In this document: in pieces, positions 50,739 through 60,137 of the stretch | How the letters are laid out: each line of letters opens with the position of its first letter | Numbering within the stretch: position 1 is the first letter of the stretch | NCBI GenBank assembly: GCA_964345215.1 | Contig: CAYFQH010000001.1 | Location: 1 to 64,000 of the forward strand | Direction of reading: 5' to 3' | Origin: CAYFQH01 sp964345215 | Lineage (GTDB): Bacteria > Bacillota > Clostridia > Christensenellales > Aristaeellaceae | DNA: 64,000 nucleotides | Notes under the pieces: model-generated | What the model saw: only the letters and a program-made list of their open reading frames with translations | The model's database searches: none | Told to the model about the DNA's origin: nothing | Program-made: the position numbers and the translations under genes

Positions 50739-53375
50739 TTATTTGTCTTCGCTCTTAATAGCAGCTTGAGCAGCAGCCAAACGGGCGATAGGTACACGGA
50801 AAGGAGAACAGGATACATAATTTAAGCCTACATTGTGGCAGAATTCGATGGAAGAAGGATCTCCACCATGTTCGCCGCAGATACCCAATTTTAAATCAGG
50901 TTTGGTTTGACGGCCTAATTTAACGGCGGTTTGTACCAGTTTGCCAACACCATCCTGGTCTAAGCGGGCAAAGGGGTCGCTTTCAAAGATTTTATTATCA
51001 TAATAAGCATCTAAGAACTTACCGGCATCATCACGGCTAAAGCCGAAGGCCATTTGGGTTAAGTCGTTAGTACCAAAGGAGAAGAAGTCGGCTTCTTCAG
51101 CAATTTCGTCGGCAGTTACACAGGCACGGGGCAATTCAACCATGGTACCAATGGTATAAGGCACTTTTTGGCCTGCTTCTGCAAATACAACCTCAGCAGT
51201 ATCTAACACAATTTGCTTTACAAAGGCCAACTCTTTTTTACTGCCAACTAAAGGAATCATGATCTCCGGCTCAACACTCAGGCCAGTTTCTTTGTTAACG
51301 GCAATGGCAGCTTGCAGAACTGCACGGGTTTGCATTTCAGCAATTTCAGGATAGGTAACGGCCAAACGGCAACCACGGTGACCCATCATGGGGTTGAACT
51401 CGTGAAGCTCGTCAATTTTAGCAACGATGCTCTCTTCGCTGGTGTTCAACTGTTTTGCCAAATCCGTAATTTCTTTGGTCATGGATTTTTGTGGCAAGAA
51501 CTCATGCAAAGGAGGATCCAAGTAACGAATGGTCATAGGACGGCCTTCCAAGGCTTTGAACATTCCTTCAAAGTCCCCTTGCTGCATGGGTAGAATTTTG
51601 TTTAAAGCGGCCCGGCGTTGTTCTTCATTATCGGCTAAAATCATTTCGCGAACAGCTGCGATACGGTCAGCATCAAAGAACATGTGCTCGGTACGGCACA
51701 GACCAACACCCTGGGCACCGAATTCTAAGGCTTGAATGGTTTCTTTGGGGGTATCGGCATTGGTGCGGATATCCAAAGTTCTGTATTCATCGGCCCAAGC
51801 CATAATACGGGCGAAATCGCCGGACACGGTGGCTTCAACAGTGGGGATTAAACCAGCGTATACATTACCGGTAGCGCCGTCGATAGACAGGGCATCCCCT
51901 TCTTTGAATTCCTGGCCTAAAATAGTGATGCGGTTGTTGGCTTCGTCCAATTTAATGTCGTGGGCACCTACAACAGCAGGGCGCCCCATACCACGGGCAA
52001 CAACAGCAGCGTGAGAGGTCATGCCACCGCGGGCAGTTAAAATACCCTTGGAAAGATCCATGCCTTCAATATCTTCCGGAGTGGTTTCCTCACGAACCAA
52101 AAGAACGGTTTGGCCTTTGCGGGCAGCATTGGCAGCACCTTTAGCGGTGAAGTAAATTTGACCGGAAGCAGCACCGGGAGATGCAGGCAGGGCCCGGGTA
52201 ACGGGAGTGGCTTTTTTAATGGCATCCTCATCAAAGTTAGGGTGCAATAAGGTATCAAGTTGTTTTGGATCAATCATCATCACAGCGTCTTTAGGCTGAA
52301 TCATGCCCTCATCTACTAAATCACAGGCGATTTTAACAGCAGCGCCGGCAGTACGTTTGCCGCTGCGGGTTTGGAGCATATACAGCTTGCCGTTTTCGAT
52401 GGTGTATTCAAGGTCCTGCATATCTTTATAGTGTTTTTCCAGAATTTCAGCGTTATGCACAAACTCGTCATACACTTCGGGCATAATCTCTTTTAAATAA
52501 GAGATCGGCTGGGGTGTACGGATACCGGCAACAACGTCTTCGCCCTGGGCGTTTTGTAAAAACTCACCATAGAAAATATTTTCGCCGGTGGCAGGGTTAC
52601 GGGTAAAGGCAACACCTGTACCGCAGTCATCGCCCATGTTACCAAATACCATGCCTTGAATATTAACGGCAGTACCCCAGTCACCGGGGATGTCGTTCAT
52701 ACGGCGGTAATAAATGGCACGGGGGTTATCCCAAGAACGGAAAACAGCTTTAACAGATTCAAGGAGCTGCACTTTTACATCCTGTGGAAAGGGTTCGCCC
52801 TTTTCTTTGGCATATACTTCCAGGGATTTTTTAACGATATCCTTCATGTCTTCAGCATCAAGCTGGGTATCGCTTTCAACACCTCTTTCAGCCTTTTTGT
52901 CATCTAACAGTTTTTCAAACTTGGTTTTTTCAATTTCCATTACCACATCGGCAAACATGGAAATAAAACGGCGGTAGCTGTCATAAGCAAAGCGCTCGTT
53001 TTGGGTTTTGTTGGCCAAGCCAATAACGGCTTCGTCGTTTAAACCAAGGTTTAAAATGGTATCCATCATGCCGGGCATGGAAGCACGGGCACCGGAACGA
53101 ACAGAAACCAAGAAGGGATTTTCTTTGTCTCCGAATTTTTTGCCATAAAGGGCCTCAGTTTTTTCTAAAGCTTCAAAAATTTGTTCAACGATTTCGTCTG
53201 CAATCACTCTGCCGTCAGCGTAGTATTTTGTGCAAGCTTCGGTTGTAACAGTAAAGCCTTGGGGCACTGGCATGCCAATACCGGTCATTTCGGCCAAGTT
53301 AGCACCTTTACCGCCCAGCAGGCTTTTCATGGTGGCATTTCCCTCACTAAAGAGATATACGTATTTTGTTGCCAT
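50739..53375 (-). CDS. ppdK: pyruvate, phosphate dikinase
   Basis: Reversibly converts pyruvate, ATP and phosphate to phosphoenolpyruvate, AMP and pyrophosphate; in anaerobes it works in glycolysis or gluconeogenesis. The ATP-grasp start is SEGNATMKSLLGGKGANLAE; the phosphohistidine is in TSHAAVVARGMG; the PEP/pyruvate domain has GLCRTEHMFF, GTNDLTQMAFG and a C-terminal CGEHGGDP with the catalytic cysteine. The length of 878 residues is normal. The ATG at 53375 has AGAGGA ten bases upstream; upstream in-frame codons lie in the leader. A terminator-like hairpin lies between its promoter and the gene. Confidence 0.97.
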   Translation of the reverse strand: MATKYVYLFSEGNATMKSLLGGKGANLAEMTGIGMPVPQGFTVTTEACTKYYADGRVIADEIVEQIFEALEKTEALYGKKFGDKENPFLVSVRSGARASMPGMMDTILNLGLNDEAVIGLANKTQNERFAYDSYRRFISMFADVVMEIEKTKFEKLLDDKKAERGVESDTQLDAEDMKDIVKKSLEVYAKEKGEPFPQDVKVQLLESVKAVFRSWDNPRAIYYRRMNDIPGDWGTAVNIQGMVFGNMGDDCGTGVAFTRNPATGENIFYGEFLQNAQGEDVVAGIRTPQPISYLKEIMPEVYDEFVHNAEILEKHYKDMQDLEYTIENGKLYMLQTRSGKRTAGAAVKIACDLVDEGMIQPKDAVMMIDPKQLDTLLHPNFDEDAIKKATPVTRALPASPGAASGQIYFTAKGAANAARKGQTVLLVREETTPEDIEGMDLSKGILTARGGMTSHAAVVARGMGRPAVVGAHDIKLDEANNRITILGQEFKEGDALSIDGATGNVYAGLIPTVEATVSGDFARIMAWADEYRTLDIRTNADTPKETIQALEFGAQGVGLCRTEHMFFDADRIAAVREMILADNEEQRRAALNKILPMQQGDFEGMFKALEGRPMTIRYLDPPLHEFLPQKSMTKEITDLAKQLNTSEESIVAKIDELHEFNPMMGHRGCRLAVTYPEIAEMQTRAVLQAAIAVNKETGLSVEPEIMIPLVGSKKELAFVKQIVLDTAEVVFAEAGQKVPYTIGTMVELPRACVTADEIAEEADFFSFGTNDLTQMAFGFSRDDAGKFLDAYYDNKIFESDPFARLDQDGVGKLVQTAVKLGRQTKPDLKLGICGEHGGDPSSIEFCHNVGLNYVSCSPFRVPIARLAAAQAAIKSEDK

Positions 53376-53424
53376 ATGATACCGTCCTCTCATCGATTGA
53401 TATTTATTTTGCTGTAAACAGCTT

Positions 53425-53455
53425 AAAAAAGCAAGGCGCAACAATTGCCTTTGCT
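53425..53455 (-). terminator. terminator-like hairpin in the ppdK leader
   Basis: On the minus strand AGCAA and GGC pair with GCC and TTGCT around a bulged A, followed by six T residues. It lies downstream of the candidate ppdK promoter and 50 bases before the gene. It may be an attenuator, or the terminator of recG with the promoter assignment wrong. Confidence 0.6.
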
Positions 53456-53473
53456 TCTTTTGACACCGATAGT

Positions 53474-53502
53474 AGTATACTATCTTTTGTGGCTTTTGGC
53501 AA
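53474..53502 (-). promoter_or_regulatory. candidate ppdK promoter
   Basis: TTGCCA (53497-53502), 17-base spacer, TATACT (53474-53479) on the minus strand. It lies between recG and the leader hairpin. Confidence 0.6.
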
Positions 53503-53580
53503 GGAAAACTGGGATTTCACCTGCGGGCTAAAGGCAGGAGCTCTTTTTAAGGCAAAAGTCACAAGGGATAAAAGCTGCTG

Positions 53581-55596
53581 CTAATTTAGCGTTACTTTTT
53601 CGCTCATTTTTGCAAATAATTCCTTGCCTTTTTGCTGCAAGAACATAAAATCCTTATGATATAAGGGATTATCTCTGAGCTGTTGGTAGCACTGCTGGCT
53701 GTGTTTAATTAAAATCATATCGCTGTTCAGCAACTCTTCCATAAGAGGGGCGCCGTGCTGCCTTAGCCCAAACAAGTCCCCCGGCCCCCGTAATTCCAAA
53801 TCTTTTTGGGCAATCACAAAACCATCGTTGCTGCCAACCAGGGTTTTAAGCCGATCATTGGGTTCGCCCAATAAAAAGCACCAGCTCTCCGTCTCCCCCC
53901 TGCCTACCCTGCCCCTTAATTGATGCAATTGGGATAAGCCATAACGGTGAGCATCTTCAATAACCATAATGGTGGCGTTAGGCACATTAACCCCTACCTC
54001 AATTACCGTGGTGGCCACCAACACCTGGATTTCGCCGCCTACAAAGCCATAAAGGGCGGCGGCTTTTTCCTCCGCTTTTTGTGTGCCGTAGGTGAGCCCA
54101 ACTTTTAGGCCCTGCAAAGGGCCTTTTACCAGGTATTCATAATGGCTTTGAACCGCCTTCACCGCCTCCAAGGCTTCGCTTTCCTCAACCAGGGGGCATA
54201 CAATATATACCTGCCGCCCCTTTTGAACCTCCTGGCGAATAAAGCCATACATATCCTCCCGCTTTTCCTCGGGTACAATGCGGGTGGTAACGGGTTTCCG
54301 CCCGGGTGGTAACTGGTTAATGATAGAAATATCTAAATCCCCATATAAAATTAAGGCCAGGGTACGGGGAATCGGCGTAGCCGACATCACCAGCAAATGG
54401 GGCAACTGACGGCTTTTCGCATCCTCGCCCTTGTAAATCAGACTTGTACGTTGGTTCACTCCAAAGCGGTGCTGTTCATCAGTTACCACCAGCCCCAACT
54501 TTTGATACACAACTCCTTGTGAAAATAATGCGTGGGTGCCTATAACCACCTGCCATAGTCCTTTTTCAATACAATGAGCAGCCTCCTTTTTTTCTTTTGC
54601 CTTCATGCTACCAATGAGCAGGCCGCAGGTCATTCCCAAAGATTCAAACATTTTTTTTGCACTTTCAAAATGTTGGCGGGCCAAAATTTCTGTAGGGGCC
54701 ATCATGGCTGCCTGATAGCCCTTTGCTGCAGCAAAGTAAATGGCTCCAAAAGCCACAATGGTTTTACCCGATCCCACATCTCCCTGTACCAGGCGGTTCA
54801 TGGGTCTATCCATGGCCATATCCGCAGCAATTTCCGCTAACACCTGGGTTTGGGCTCCTGTTGGCTCAAAGGGCACCTGGTTCCAAAAGTGCCGCTGCAT
54901 TTCCGCCCCTGCGGGAATGGGGTAACCCTTCTGCTCCCGCTGGCGCAGCTGACCAATGGCCACCTGGTATAAAAGGAGTTTTTCAAACTGAAGCGTGTAT
55001 AGGGCCTTTTCCAGCCTTTGCCTTTGAGATGGAAAATGCGCCTCTTTCACCGCTTCGTTTTTTGAAAGAAGCTCATAAAATGATTGAAGATCAGGATTCA
55101 ATAATTCTTCAAAGGGGTTGCTTAAAGCGGCAAAAGCCTGCTCCATCAACCCGGTTAAAGTACCACTGCCAATACCAGCCAAGGGCTTATACACCGGTAG
55201 AATCCGCTGTTGTTTTTCAATAGAGGGGTTCACCAGCTGTAAGCCGGTTTTAAACCGGGCCAGTTTTCCATGCAGAAGCACCGGGGGATGAAAGGCCTGC
55301 TTTGCCATCCAGGGCTGGTTAAACCATATACAACTAATCTGCTCCCCATCCTCATTTTTAAAAAGCCAGGTCACAGAATTACCCCCAGGAAAGCGGCGTA
55401 AAGCCCCCTTGCCAACCATTTCCCCCTTTAGGGTTATCTCATCCCCTATTTGTGCTGTGGTAAGGTTTGTAAGGGTTGTTGTATCCTTATAACGAACAGG
55501 GAAATATAATAAAAGATCACGCAGCGAGAAAATTCCCGCTGCGTGTAGTTTTTGTAAGCGTATTTTACCAACGCCTTTTAATTCTTCTAGCTGCAT
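53581..55596 (-). CDS. recG: ATP-dependent DNA helicase RecG
   Basis: Branch-migration helicase that remodels stalled forks and recombination intermediates. The N-terminal wedge OB domain (GDEITLKGEMVGKGALRR, SCIWFNQPW) is followed by the helicase core: RLVQGDVGSGKTIVAF (motif I), APTEILARQH (Ia), VVTDEQHRFGV (motif II as DEQH), MSATPIPRTLAL (III), TTVIEVGVNVPNAT (V) and HQLRGRVGRG (VI). 671 residues is usual. It starts one base after fakA. Confidence 0.97.
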   Translation of the reverse strand: MQLEELKGVGKIRLQKLHAAGIFSLRDLLLYFPVRYKDTTTLTNLTTAQIGDEITLKGEMVGKGALRRFPGGNSVTWLFKNEDGEQISCIWFNQPWMAKQAFHPPVLLHGKLARFKTGLQLVNPSIEKQQRILPVYKPLAGIGSGTLTGLMEQAFAALSNPFEELLNPDLQSFYELLSKNEAVKEAHFPSQRQRLEKALYTLQFEKLLLYQVAIGQLRQREQKGYPIPAGAEMQRHFWNQVPFEPTGAQTQVLAEIAADMAMDRPMNRLVQGDVGSGKTIVAFGAIYFAAAKGYQAAMMAPTEILARQHFESAKKMFESLGMTCGLLIGSMKAKEKKEAAHCIEKGLWQVVIGTHALFSQGVVYQKLGLVVTDEQHRFGVNQRTSLIYKGEDAKSRQLPHLLVMSATPIPRTLALILYGDLDISIINQLPPGRKPVTTRIVPEEKREDMYGFIRQEVQKGRQVYIVCPLVEESEALEAVKAVQSHYEYLVKGPLQGLKVGLTYGTQKAEEKAAALYGFVGGEIQVLVATTVIEVGVNVPNATIMVIEDAHRYGLSQLHQLRGRVGRGETESWCFLLGEPNDRLKTLVGSNDGFVIAQKDLELRGPGDLFGLRQHGAPLMEELLNSDMILIKHSQQCYQQLRDNPLYHKDFMFLQQKGKELFAKMSEKVTLN

Positions 55597-55597
55597 A

Positions 55598-57241
55598 TTA
55601 CTCCACTGATATTAAATAGTAGTACAGGGGCTGGCCGCCGCTGTGCATTTCCACATCGCAAAAATCATAGCGCTGTTCAATGAGTTCCGTCAGTTCTTGA
55701 GCCTGCTCTTCGCTTATATCCTGACCGTAGTATATGGTAATCAGTTCGTCCTCGTCTTTTACAATGTTGCTTAAAAGCGACAGGGCTACTTCTTTTACAT
55801 CATCGCCTTTGCTTTCAATATTGCCGTTATTAAGGCCAATAATATCCCCCTGGTTAATGTGCAGTCCATTGTATTCACTGTCGCGCACAGCATAGGTTAC
55901 CGTTGCAGTATCTACCCCCTGGGAGGCCGCTTCCATCCGCTGGGCATTTTCTTCGCCGGAAAGTTCGCCCTGGAAGGCAACTACCGCAGCAATACCCATG
56001 GCCACATTTTTGGTTGGGATTACAAAAACTTGCTTATCAGAAAGTTCTGCCGCTTGCTGGGCCGCAAGAATAACGTTGCCGTTATTTGGAAATACAAAAA
56101 CACACTGGGCATTCACTTTATTGATGGCTTCAAAAATATCTTCAATGCTGGGGTTCATGGTCTGACCGCCTTCAACAACTAAGTCAACAGACAGGTCTTT
56201 AAAAATTTGCGAAAACCCTTCCCCCAGGGATACAGCGATCATGCCGTAAGGCTTAGGTGGCTCATCGCCCTTTTCGGCTTCTTTTTTTGCGTCCAGCTCC
56301 CGGCGCTGTTCCACCATATTTTCAATTTTAAGGTTTACCAACTCTCCCAGTTCCTGGCCAAACTGAAGCGCTTTGCCTGGATCGTTTGTATGCAGGTGCA
56401 CCTTCACCAGGGAAAGATCGCCTACAACCAAAACGCAGTCACCGATGCGGCTCAAACGCCTTCTAAAGGTATCCACATCTTGTTCTTGCACCGTATCAAA
56501 TAAATGGTCGACCAAAAACTCAGTACAATAAGCGTATTTGATTTCGCCTAAAGCGTCATGATCATCGATAAATTCTTCAATACCGCTGTCAAAGTCTGTT
56601 GGGGTTACATCAATGCTTTCACCCCGAAGCACGGCAGCATAGCCGGTATATATTAAAAGGAGCCCCCGGCCGCCTGCGTCTACAACCCCTGCTTGTTTTA
56701 AAACGGGCAGCATATCCGGTGTGCGGCGTAAAATAGCTTCACCGCTGTTTAAAATGGTATTCATCAGCCCTTCGTAATCATCAGGGGCCAGGGCCACCTG
56801 CCGAAGAGCATCTTCCGCAACAACCCTGGCTACGGTTAAAATCGTTCCTTCTTTTGGTTTCATCATGGCTTTATAAGCCATATCGGCACCGCTTTTTAAG
56901 GCATGGGCGAACTGGGTAGGGGTAATCCGTTCCACCCCTTCCAGGGCCTTTGCAAAACCTCGGTACAACTGGGATGTAATCACCCCCGAGTTCCCTCTGG
57001 CACCCCTAAGAGCACCTTTGGCGAGGGCTCCGGCTGCATCCCCAGCCGATAAATATTCCTGGCCGTTTAATTCCTTTGTAGCTGCGTTCATCGTAAGGGA
57101 CATATTGGTGCCCGTGTCCCCGTCGGGTACAGGAAACACATTTAAGGCATCTACCATTTCCCTGTTTTTTTCTAATAATGCTGCGCCTGCTAGTACCATG
57201 TCTCTTAGAAGCAAGCCATCAATGGTTTCAATTTCTATCAA
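55598..57241 (-). CDS. fakA: fatty acid kinase catalytic subunit FakA (DAK2 domain)
   Basis: ATP-binding kinase of the FakA/YloV family, which phosphorylates FakB-bound fatty acids for use by PlsY and phospholipid synthesis. The DhaL/DAK2 domain has LNVFPVPDGDTGTNMSLT with the Mg ligands and LRGARGNSGVITSQLYRG. The C-terminal half contains the middle domain (YAYCTEFLVD) and FVFPNNGNVILAA, VIPTKNVAMGIAAVV. The length is 547 residues. The start is TTG at 57241 with GGAGG eight bases upstream. No fakB is in the window. It follows asp23 and precedes recG, the common Firmicute order. Confidence 0.95.
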   Translation of the reverse strand: MIEIETIDGLLLRDMVLAGAALLEKNREMVDALNVFPVPDGDTGTNMSLTMNAATKELNGQEYLSAGDAAGALAKGALRGARGNSGVITSQLYRGFAKALEGVERITPTQFAHALKSGADMAYKAMMKPKEGTILTVARVVAEDALRQVALAPDDYEGLMNTILNSGEAILRRTPDMLPVLKQAGVVDAGGRGLLLIYTGYAAVLRGESIDVTPTDFDSGIEEFIDDHDALGEIKYAYCTEFLVDHLFDTVQEQDVDTFRRRLSRIGDCVLVVGDLSLVKVHLHTNDPGKALQFGQELGELVNLKIENMVEQRRELDAKKEAEKGDEPPKPYGMIAVSLGEGFSQIFKDLSVDLVVEGGQTMNPSIEDIFEAINKVNAQCVFVFPNNGNVILAAQQAAELSDKQVFVIPTKNVAMGIAAVVAFQGELSGEENAQRMEAASQGVDTATVTYAVRDSEYNGLHINQGDIIGLNNGNIESKGDDVKEVALSLLSNIVKDEDELITIYYGQDISEEQAQELTELIEQRYDFCDVEMHSGGQPLYYYLISVE

Positions 57242-57267
57242 CGGTTTTTCCTCCGATCCATGGCAAA

Positions 57268-57618
57268 TTAAATTCTAATACCTTCAACAGTAATATTTAC
57301 ATTGCGCACTTTTACGCCGGTCATACTCTCTAGCTTATAACGCACGGTTTCCACAATGGTTTTGCATACCTCTGCAATTGAAATACCATACTCTACAATA
57401 ATAAACAAATCCACATCCACCATGTCATCGACCATACGAATTTGTACCCCTTTAGCCAGGTTTTCCCTTCCCAGCCATTCTACAAAACCGTCTTTCGCCC
57501 GTTTGCTGGACATGGCAACAATACCGTAACATTCAAGGGCCGCATATCCCACTACTTTTAGCATCACATCTTCTGTAATAAAAGTAGTTCCATAATCGTT
57601 TTTCACTTTATATTCCAT
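57268..57618 (-). CDS. Asp23/Gls24 family envelope stress protein
   Basis: A 116-residue protein of the Asp23/YloU family, located next to fakA in most Firmicutes. The domain runs from TTFITEDVMLKVVGYAAL through VDLFIIVEYGISIAEVCKTI to VRNVNITVEGI. Family members gather at the membrane and affect envelope stress responses; YloU itself lacks a clear function. The ATG at 57618 has AAGGAGG upstream. It is first in the asp23-fakA-recG transcript. Confidence 0.95.
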   Translation of the reverse strand: MEYKVKNDYGTTFITEDVMLKVVGYAALECYGIVAMSSKRAKDGFVEWLGRENLAKGVQIRMVDDMVDVDLFIIVEYGISIAEVCKTIVETVRYKLESMTGVKVRNVNITVEGIRI

Positions 57619-57695
57619 TCTTTGGTGCCTCCTTACGTGACCAATCTTACGCCACAACCCCAGTTAGGGCTCTGCCCCTAATCATAGGTGTTAAC

Positions 57696-57724
57696 AGTAT
57701 ACAAGATTTTTTTCATCTGCGCAA
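57696..57724 (-). promoter_or_regulatory. promoter of asp23-fakA-recG
   Basis: TTGCGC (57719-57724), 17-base spacer, TATACT (57696-57701) on the minus strand, about 80 bases before the start codon. Confidence 0.6.
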
Positions 57725-57747
57725 CTACCGCCCGAGCGGGGGTTTTT

Positions 57748-58521
57748 CTATAGCTCCTGGCTGCGCAAAAATGCTGCGCTTTTACCTGCAATTTCTTCCC
57801 AGGCCTTAGAAATGGTGATGACGTGAGGTATATCATCAAACCATACCACTTCTTTTTTTCGGCTGTTTACGCCCTTGATAATCTCTTCGGCGCTGCTTTT
57901 TGTTATGGTCTGATCCCCGTGTGACTGAAAAACAAGCAAGGGAGAGGTGATTTTACTCAAGTTTTCTTTTGTGTGGGTAATCAGCCCTAGAAGCTCCCCT
58001 ACACTCTCCGTTGGAAAGCCTTCATAGCCCAGGTCATATTCAGGCAAAAGGGTAAAGGCTCTTTCTTTTGGAGTGCGCCATTTGGTAATAGGATACACGC
58101 GGCTAAAAGCCTTTGCCCATTTTGCCATAGGGTTTTTAACCGCCATGGGGGCTGAATAGGTAATCATCGCTGTTAAAGGATGTTTTTCAGCCAAAGCCAG
58201 GGTTAATACCCCACCCATAGACAGCCCCCCCACACTTACATAGGAACACTGCTCTTTTAAAGCTATATATTCTTCTTCTACCTGAGTAAGCCACAAGGGC
58301 CAGGTAACCCCCTTCATGTTGGTTAGGATTGTGCCGTGGCCCAATAAATTGATGCCCTTTACCGTAAAGCCTTTTTCGTTGAGGGACTTTCCAATTAGTC
58401 CCATGTGGCTTGCGCTGCCTGTAAACCCATGGATGAGCAAAACTCCGTGATTTCCTCCTTTATAAAAAAAGGGTTGGGCATTTTTTATATTTTCAATGTT
58501 TTTATACTTCACTTCATTCAC
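57748..58521 (-). CDS. alpha/beta hydrolase (carboxylesterase-type)
   Basis: A 257-residue cytoplasmic hydrolase resembling Est30-type carboxylesterases and monoacylglycerol lipases. The oxyanion strand is VLLIHGFTGSASHM, the nucleophile elbow is GGLSMGGVL, the acid lies in FQSHGDQTI, and the histidine in DDIPHVITISKAW. A small cap region (residues 130-180) is present. Its natural ester is not known. It is monocistronic, between the asp23 operon and the divergent Rrf2 regulator. Confidence 0.9.
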   Translation of the reverse strand: MNEVKYKNIENIKNAQPFFYKGGNHGVLLIHGFTGSASHMGLIGKSLNEKGFTVKGINLLGHGTILTNMKGVTWPLWLTQVEEEYIALKEQCSYVSVGGLSMGGVLTLALAEKHPLTAMITYSAPMAVKNPMAKWAKAFSRVYPITKWRTPKERAFTLLPEYDLGYEGFPTESVGELLGLITHTKENLSKITSPLLVFQSHGDQTITKSSAEEIIKGVNSRKKEVVWFDDIPHVITISKAWEEIAGKSAAFLRSQEL

Positions 58522-58615
58522 CTTACTCTTTTAACATTTGCTGATTTATGCCTATATTATACCACATTTACCTCAAAGGCTAACAAGCGGATAAAGATGC
58601 CGTTGACTTTCCGTT

Positions 58616-58643
58616 TTGCCAATGTTACCATAAAATTTATAAT
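58616..58643 (+). promoter_or_regulatory. promoter of the Rrf2-MetNI-like operon
   Basis: TTGCCA (58616-58621), 16-base spacer, TATAAT (58638-58643), about 40 bases before the regulator gene. Confidence 0.55.
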
Positions 58644-58681
58644 ACACCTTGATATATGCAACGGTCAGGAGATTTGTACGG

Positions 58682-59116
58682 ATGAAAATTTCAACCAAAG
58701 GGCGCTATGGTTTGCGTTTGATGCTGGATCTTGCCCTACATCAAAGGGATTCTTTTATACCTTTAAAAGAAATCGCTTCCCGGCAGGAGCTGCCTGAAAA
58801 ATATTTAGAGCAGATCATCACACCCTTGAGCCGAGCCGGCTATTTAAAAGGTGCTCGGGGTGCCCAGGGGGGATATCAATTAACTAAAAATCCGCATGAG
58901 TACACCGTTGGCATGATCCTTCGAACCATGGAAGGAGATTTACGGGTGGTCAGCCTTCTTGACAGCAACAAAATAACCGGAGACCAGACCGCCGGCTTTG
59001 TGATTAACCAGGTATGGGAAAAAATGAATGATGCCTTAGCCCAAGTGGTAGACCATATTACCTTAGAAGACCTTATTCAAAACTATGCCGCCAAGGCCGG
59101 GCACCAACCTGAGTGA
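58682..59116 (+). CDS. Rrf2 family regulator, CymR-like
   Basis: A 144-residue winged-helix regulator. The start MKISTKGRYGLRLMLDLA, the recognition region LPEKYLEQIITPLSRAGYL and the wing GARGAQGGYQL match Rrf2 proteins. The three cysteines that hold a [2Fe-2S] cluster in IscR are absent (the region reads LRVVSLLDSNKIT), so it is more like CymR, the cysteine-metabolism repressor of Bacillus that is controlled through CysK. GGAG precedes the ATG at 58682. It is cotranscribed with a MetN/MetI-like pair, which supports a sulfur amino acid role by context. Confidence 0.9.
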   Translation: MKISTKGRYGLRLMLDLALHQRDSFIPLKEIASRQELPEKYLEQIITPLSRAGYLKGARGAQGGYQLTKNPHEYTVGMILRTMEGDLRVVSLLDSNKITGDQTAGFVINQVWEKMNDALAQVVDHITLEDLIQNYAAKAGHQPE

Positions 59117-59132
59117 AAAGAGGTACAGCCTG

Positions 59133-60137
59133 ATGATTTTTATTGAGCATGTAACCGTTTATGACCCCATGGGAAAAAAGAACAGACTAAATGATGTTTC
59201 TCTTTCTATTAGCAAGGGCAGTATTTGCGGTTTTTTTGGGCCCAAAGGCAGCGGAAAAAACACCCTGCTTAAAACCATAAACGGGTTGGTTTTACCTGAT
59301 GTGGGAACAGTGCGCATTAACCAGCAAAAGGTTAACGCCCTCACGGAAAAAGAAATATATACCTTTAGAAAAAACATTGCCTTTTTACAGCAACGCCCCC
59401 TTTTGCTCCCCCATTTAACGCTCATTGAAAACATTCTTTTGCCTTTGGAGAACATGCCTATCGCCCAAAAGCCCGGAGAAACCTCTATCAGCGAGCTATT
59501 GGCTTTTTTTGACCTTCAAGGCCTTGAGCACAACTACCCAAAGCAGCTTTCAAAGGAGCAAATGTATCAGGCAGCCCTTGCCAGGTCCCTGGTTACTGCT
59601 CCTTGCGTTTTATTAATAGAAGAAGTTGGGGAATTTTTAGCCCCGGAAAATCGGCAACCGCTGTTTTTGCTTCTTGAAAAGTGGAACAAGCAGCATCAAA
59701 CCACCATCATTGTATCTACCAATGATGTGGATACCATAAAAGAATTTTGCAATCAAGGAGCCATTTTGAAAGACGGAACCTTGCTGGAAGTGTCCGATCC
59801 TTATCAGCTGATTTCCGCTCCCAGCCATCCCTTAACCGCCGAGCTTTTATCCAAACACCTGCCCTTTGATTTACCAAAGGAAGTACAGCAGCGGGCTTTT
59901 GGCACCATTGTTTTAATTGAATACGCAGGGGACGAGGCAAACGAGCCGGTGCTGTACGAAGTATCCCAGCGCTTTGGGGTTGAATACAATATTTTGCAGG
60001 GGCGCATTGAGTACATCCGGGGCAGGGCTTTAGGAAAAATGTATGTGTCTTTTAATTCCGAGCCGGAACTTATGCCCGCCGTTCTTGAATACTTATCTCA
60101 AAACACCCATCATGTGGAGGTAGTGCAACATGATTAG
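59133..60137 (+). CDS. MetN-like ABC ATPase with degenerate catalytic motifs and NIL domain
   Basis: A 334-residue protein with the MetN layout: ATPase domain then a C-terminal NIL domain (about residues 255-334, FGVEYNILQGRIEYI), the methionine-sensing part of MetN. Catalytic motifs are altered: Walker A GPKGSGKNT has Asn43 where the metal-binding serine belongs; the signature is LSKEQ rather than LSGGQ; Walker B is VLLIEE with Glu163 for aspartate; the D-loop is EFLAP; and the switch histidine is Asn197 (STNDVD). Walker A lysine, the Q-loop glutamine and the catalytic glutamate remain. It starts 16 bases after the Rrf2 gene and overlaps the permease by eight bases. It may be a slow ATPase, a non-catalytic coupling subunit, or in decay. 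Confidence 0.88.
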   Translation: MIFIEHVTVYDPMGKKNRLNDVSLSISKGSICGFFGPKGSGKNTLLKTINGLVLPDVGTVRINQQKVNALTEKEIYTFRKNIAFLQQRPLLLPHLTLIENILLPLENMPIAQKPGETSISELLAFFDLQGLEHNYPKQLSKEQMYQAALARSLVTAPCVLLIEEVGEFLAPENRQPLFLLLEKWNKQHQTTIIVSTNDVDTIKEFCNQGAILKDGTLLEVSDPYQLISAPSHPLTAELLSKHLPFDLPKEVQQRAFGTIVLIEYAGDEANEPVLYEVSQRFGVEYNILQGRIEYIRGRALGKMYVSFNSEPELMPAVLEYLSQNTHHVEVVQHD

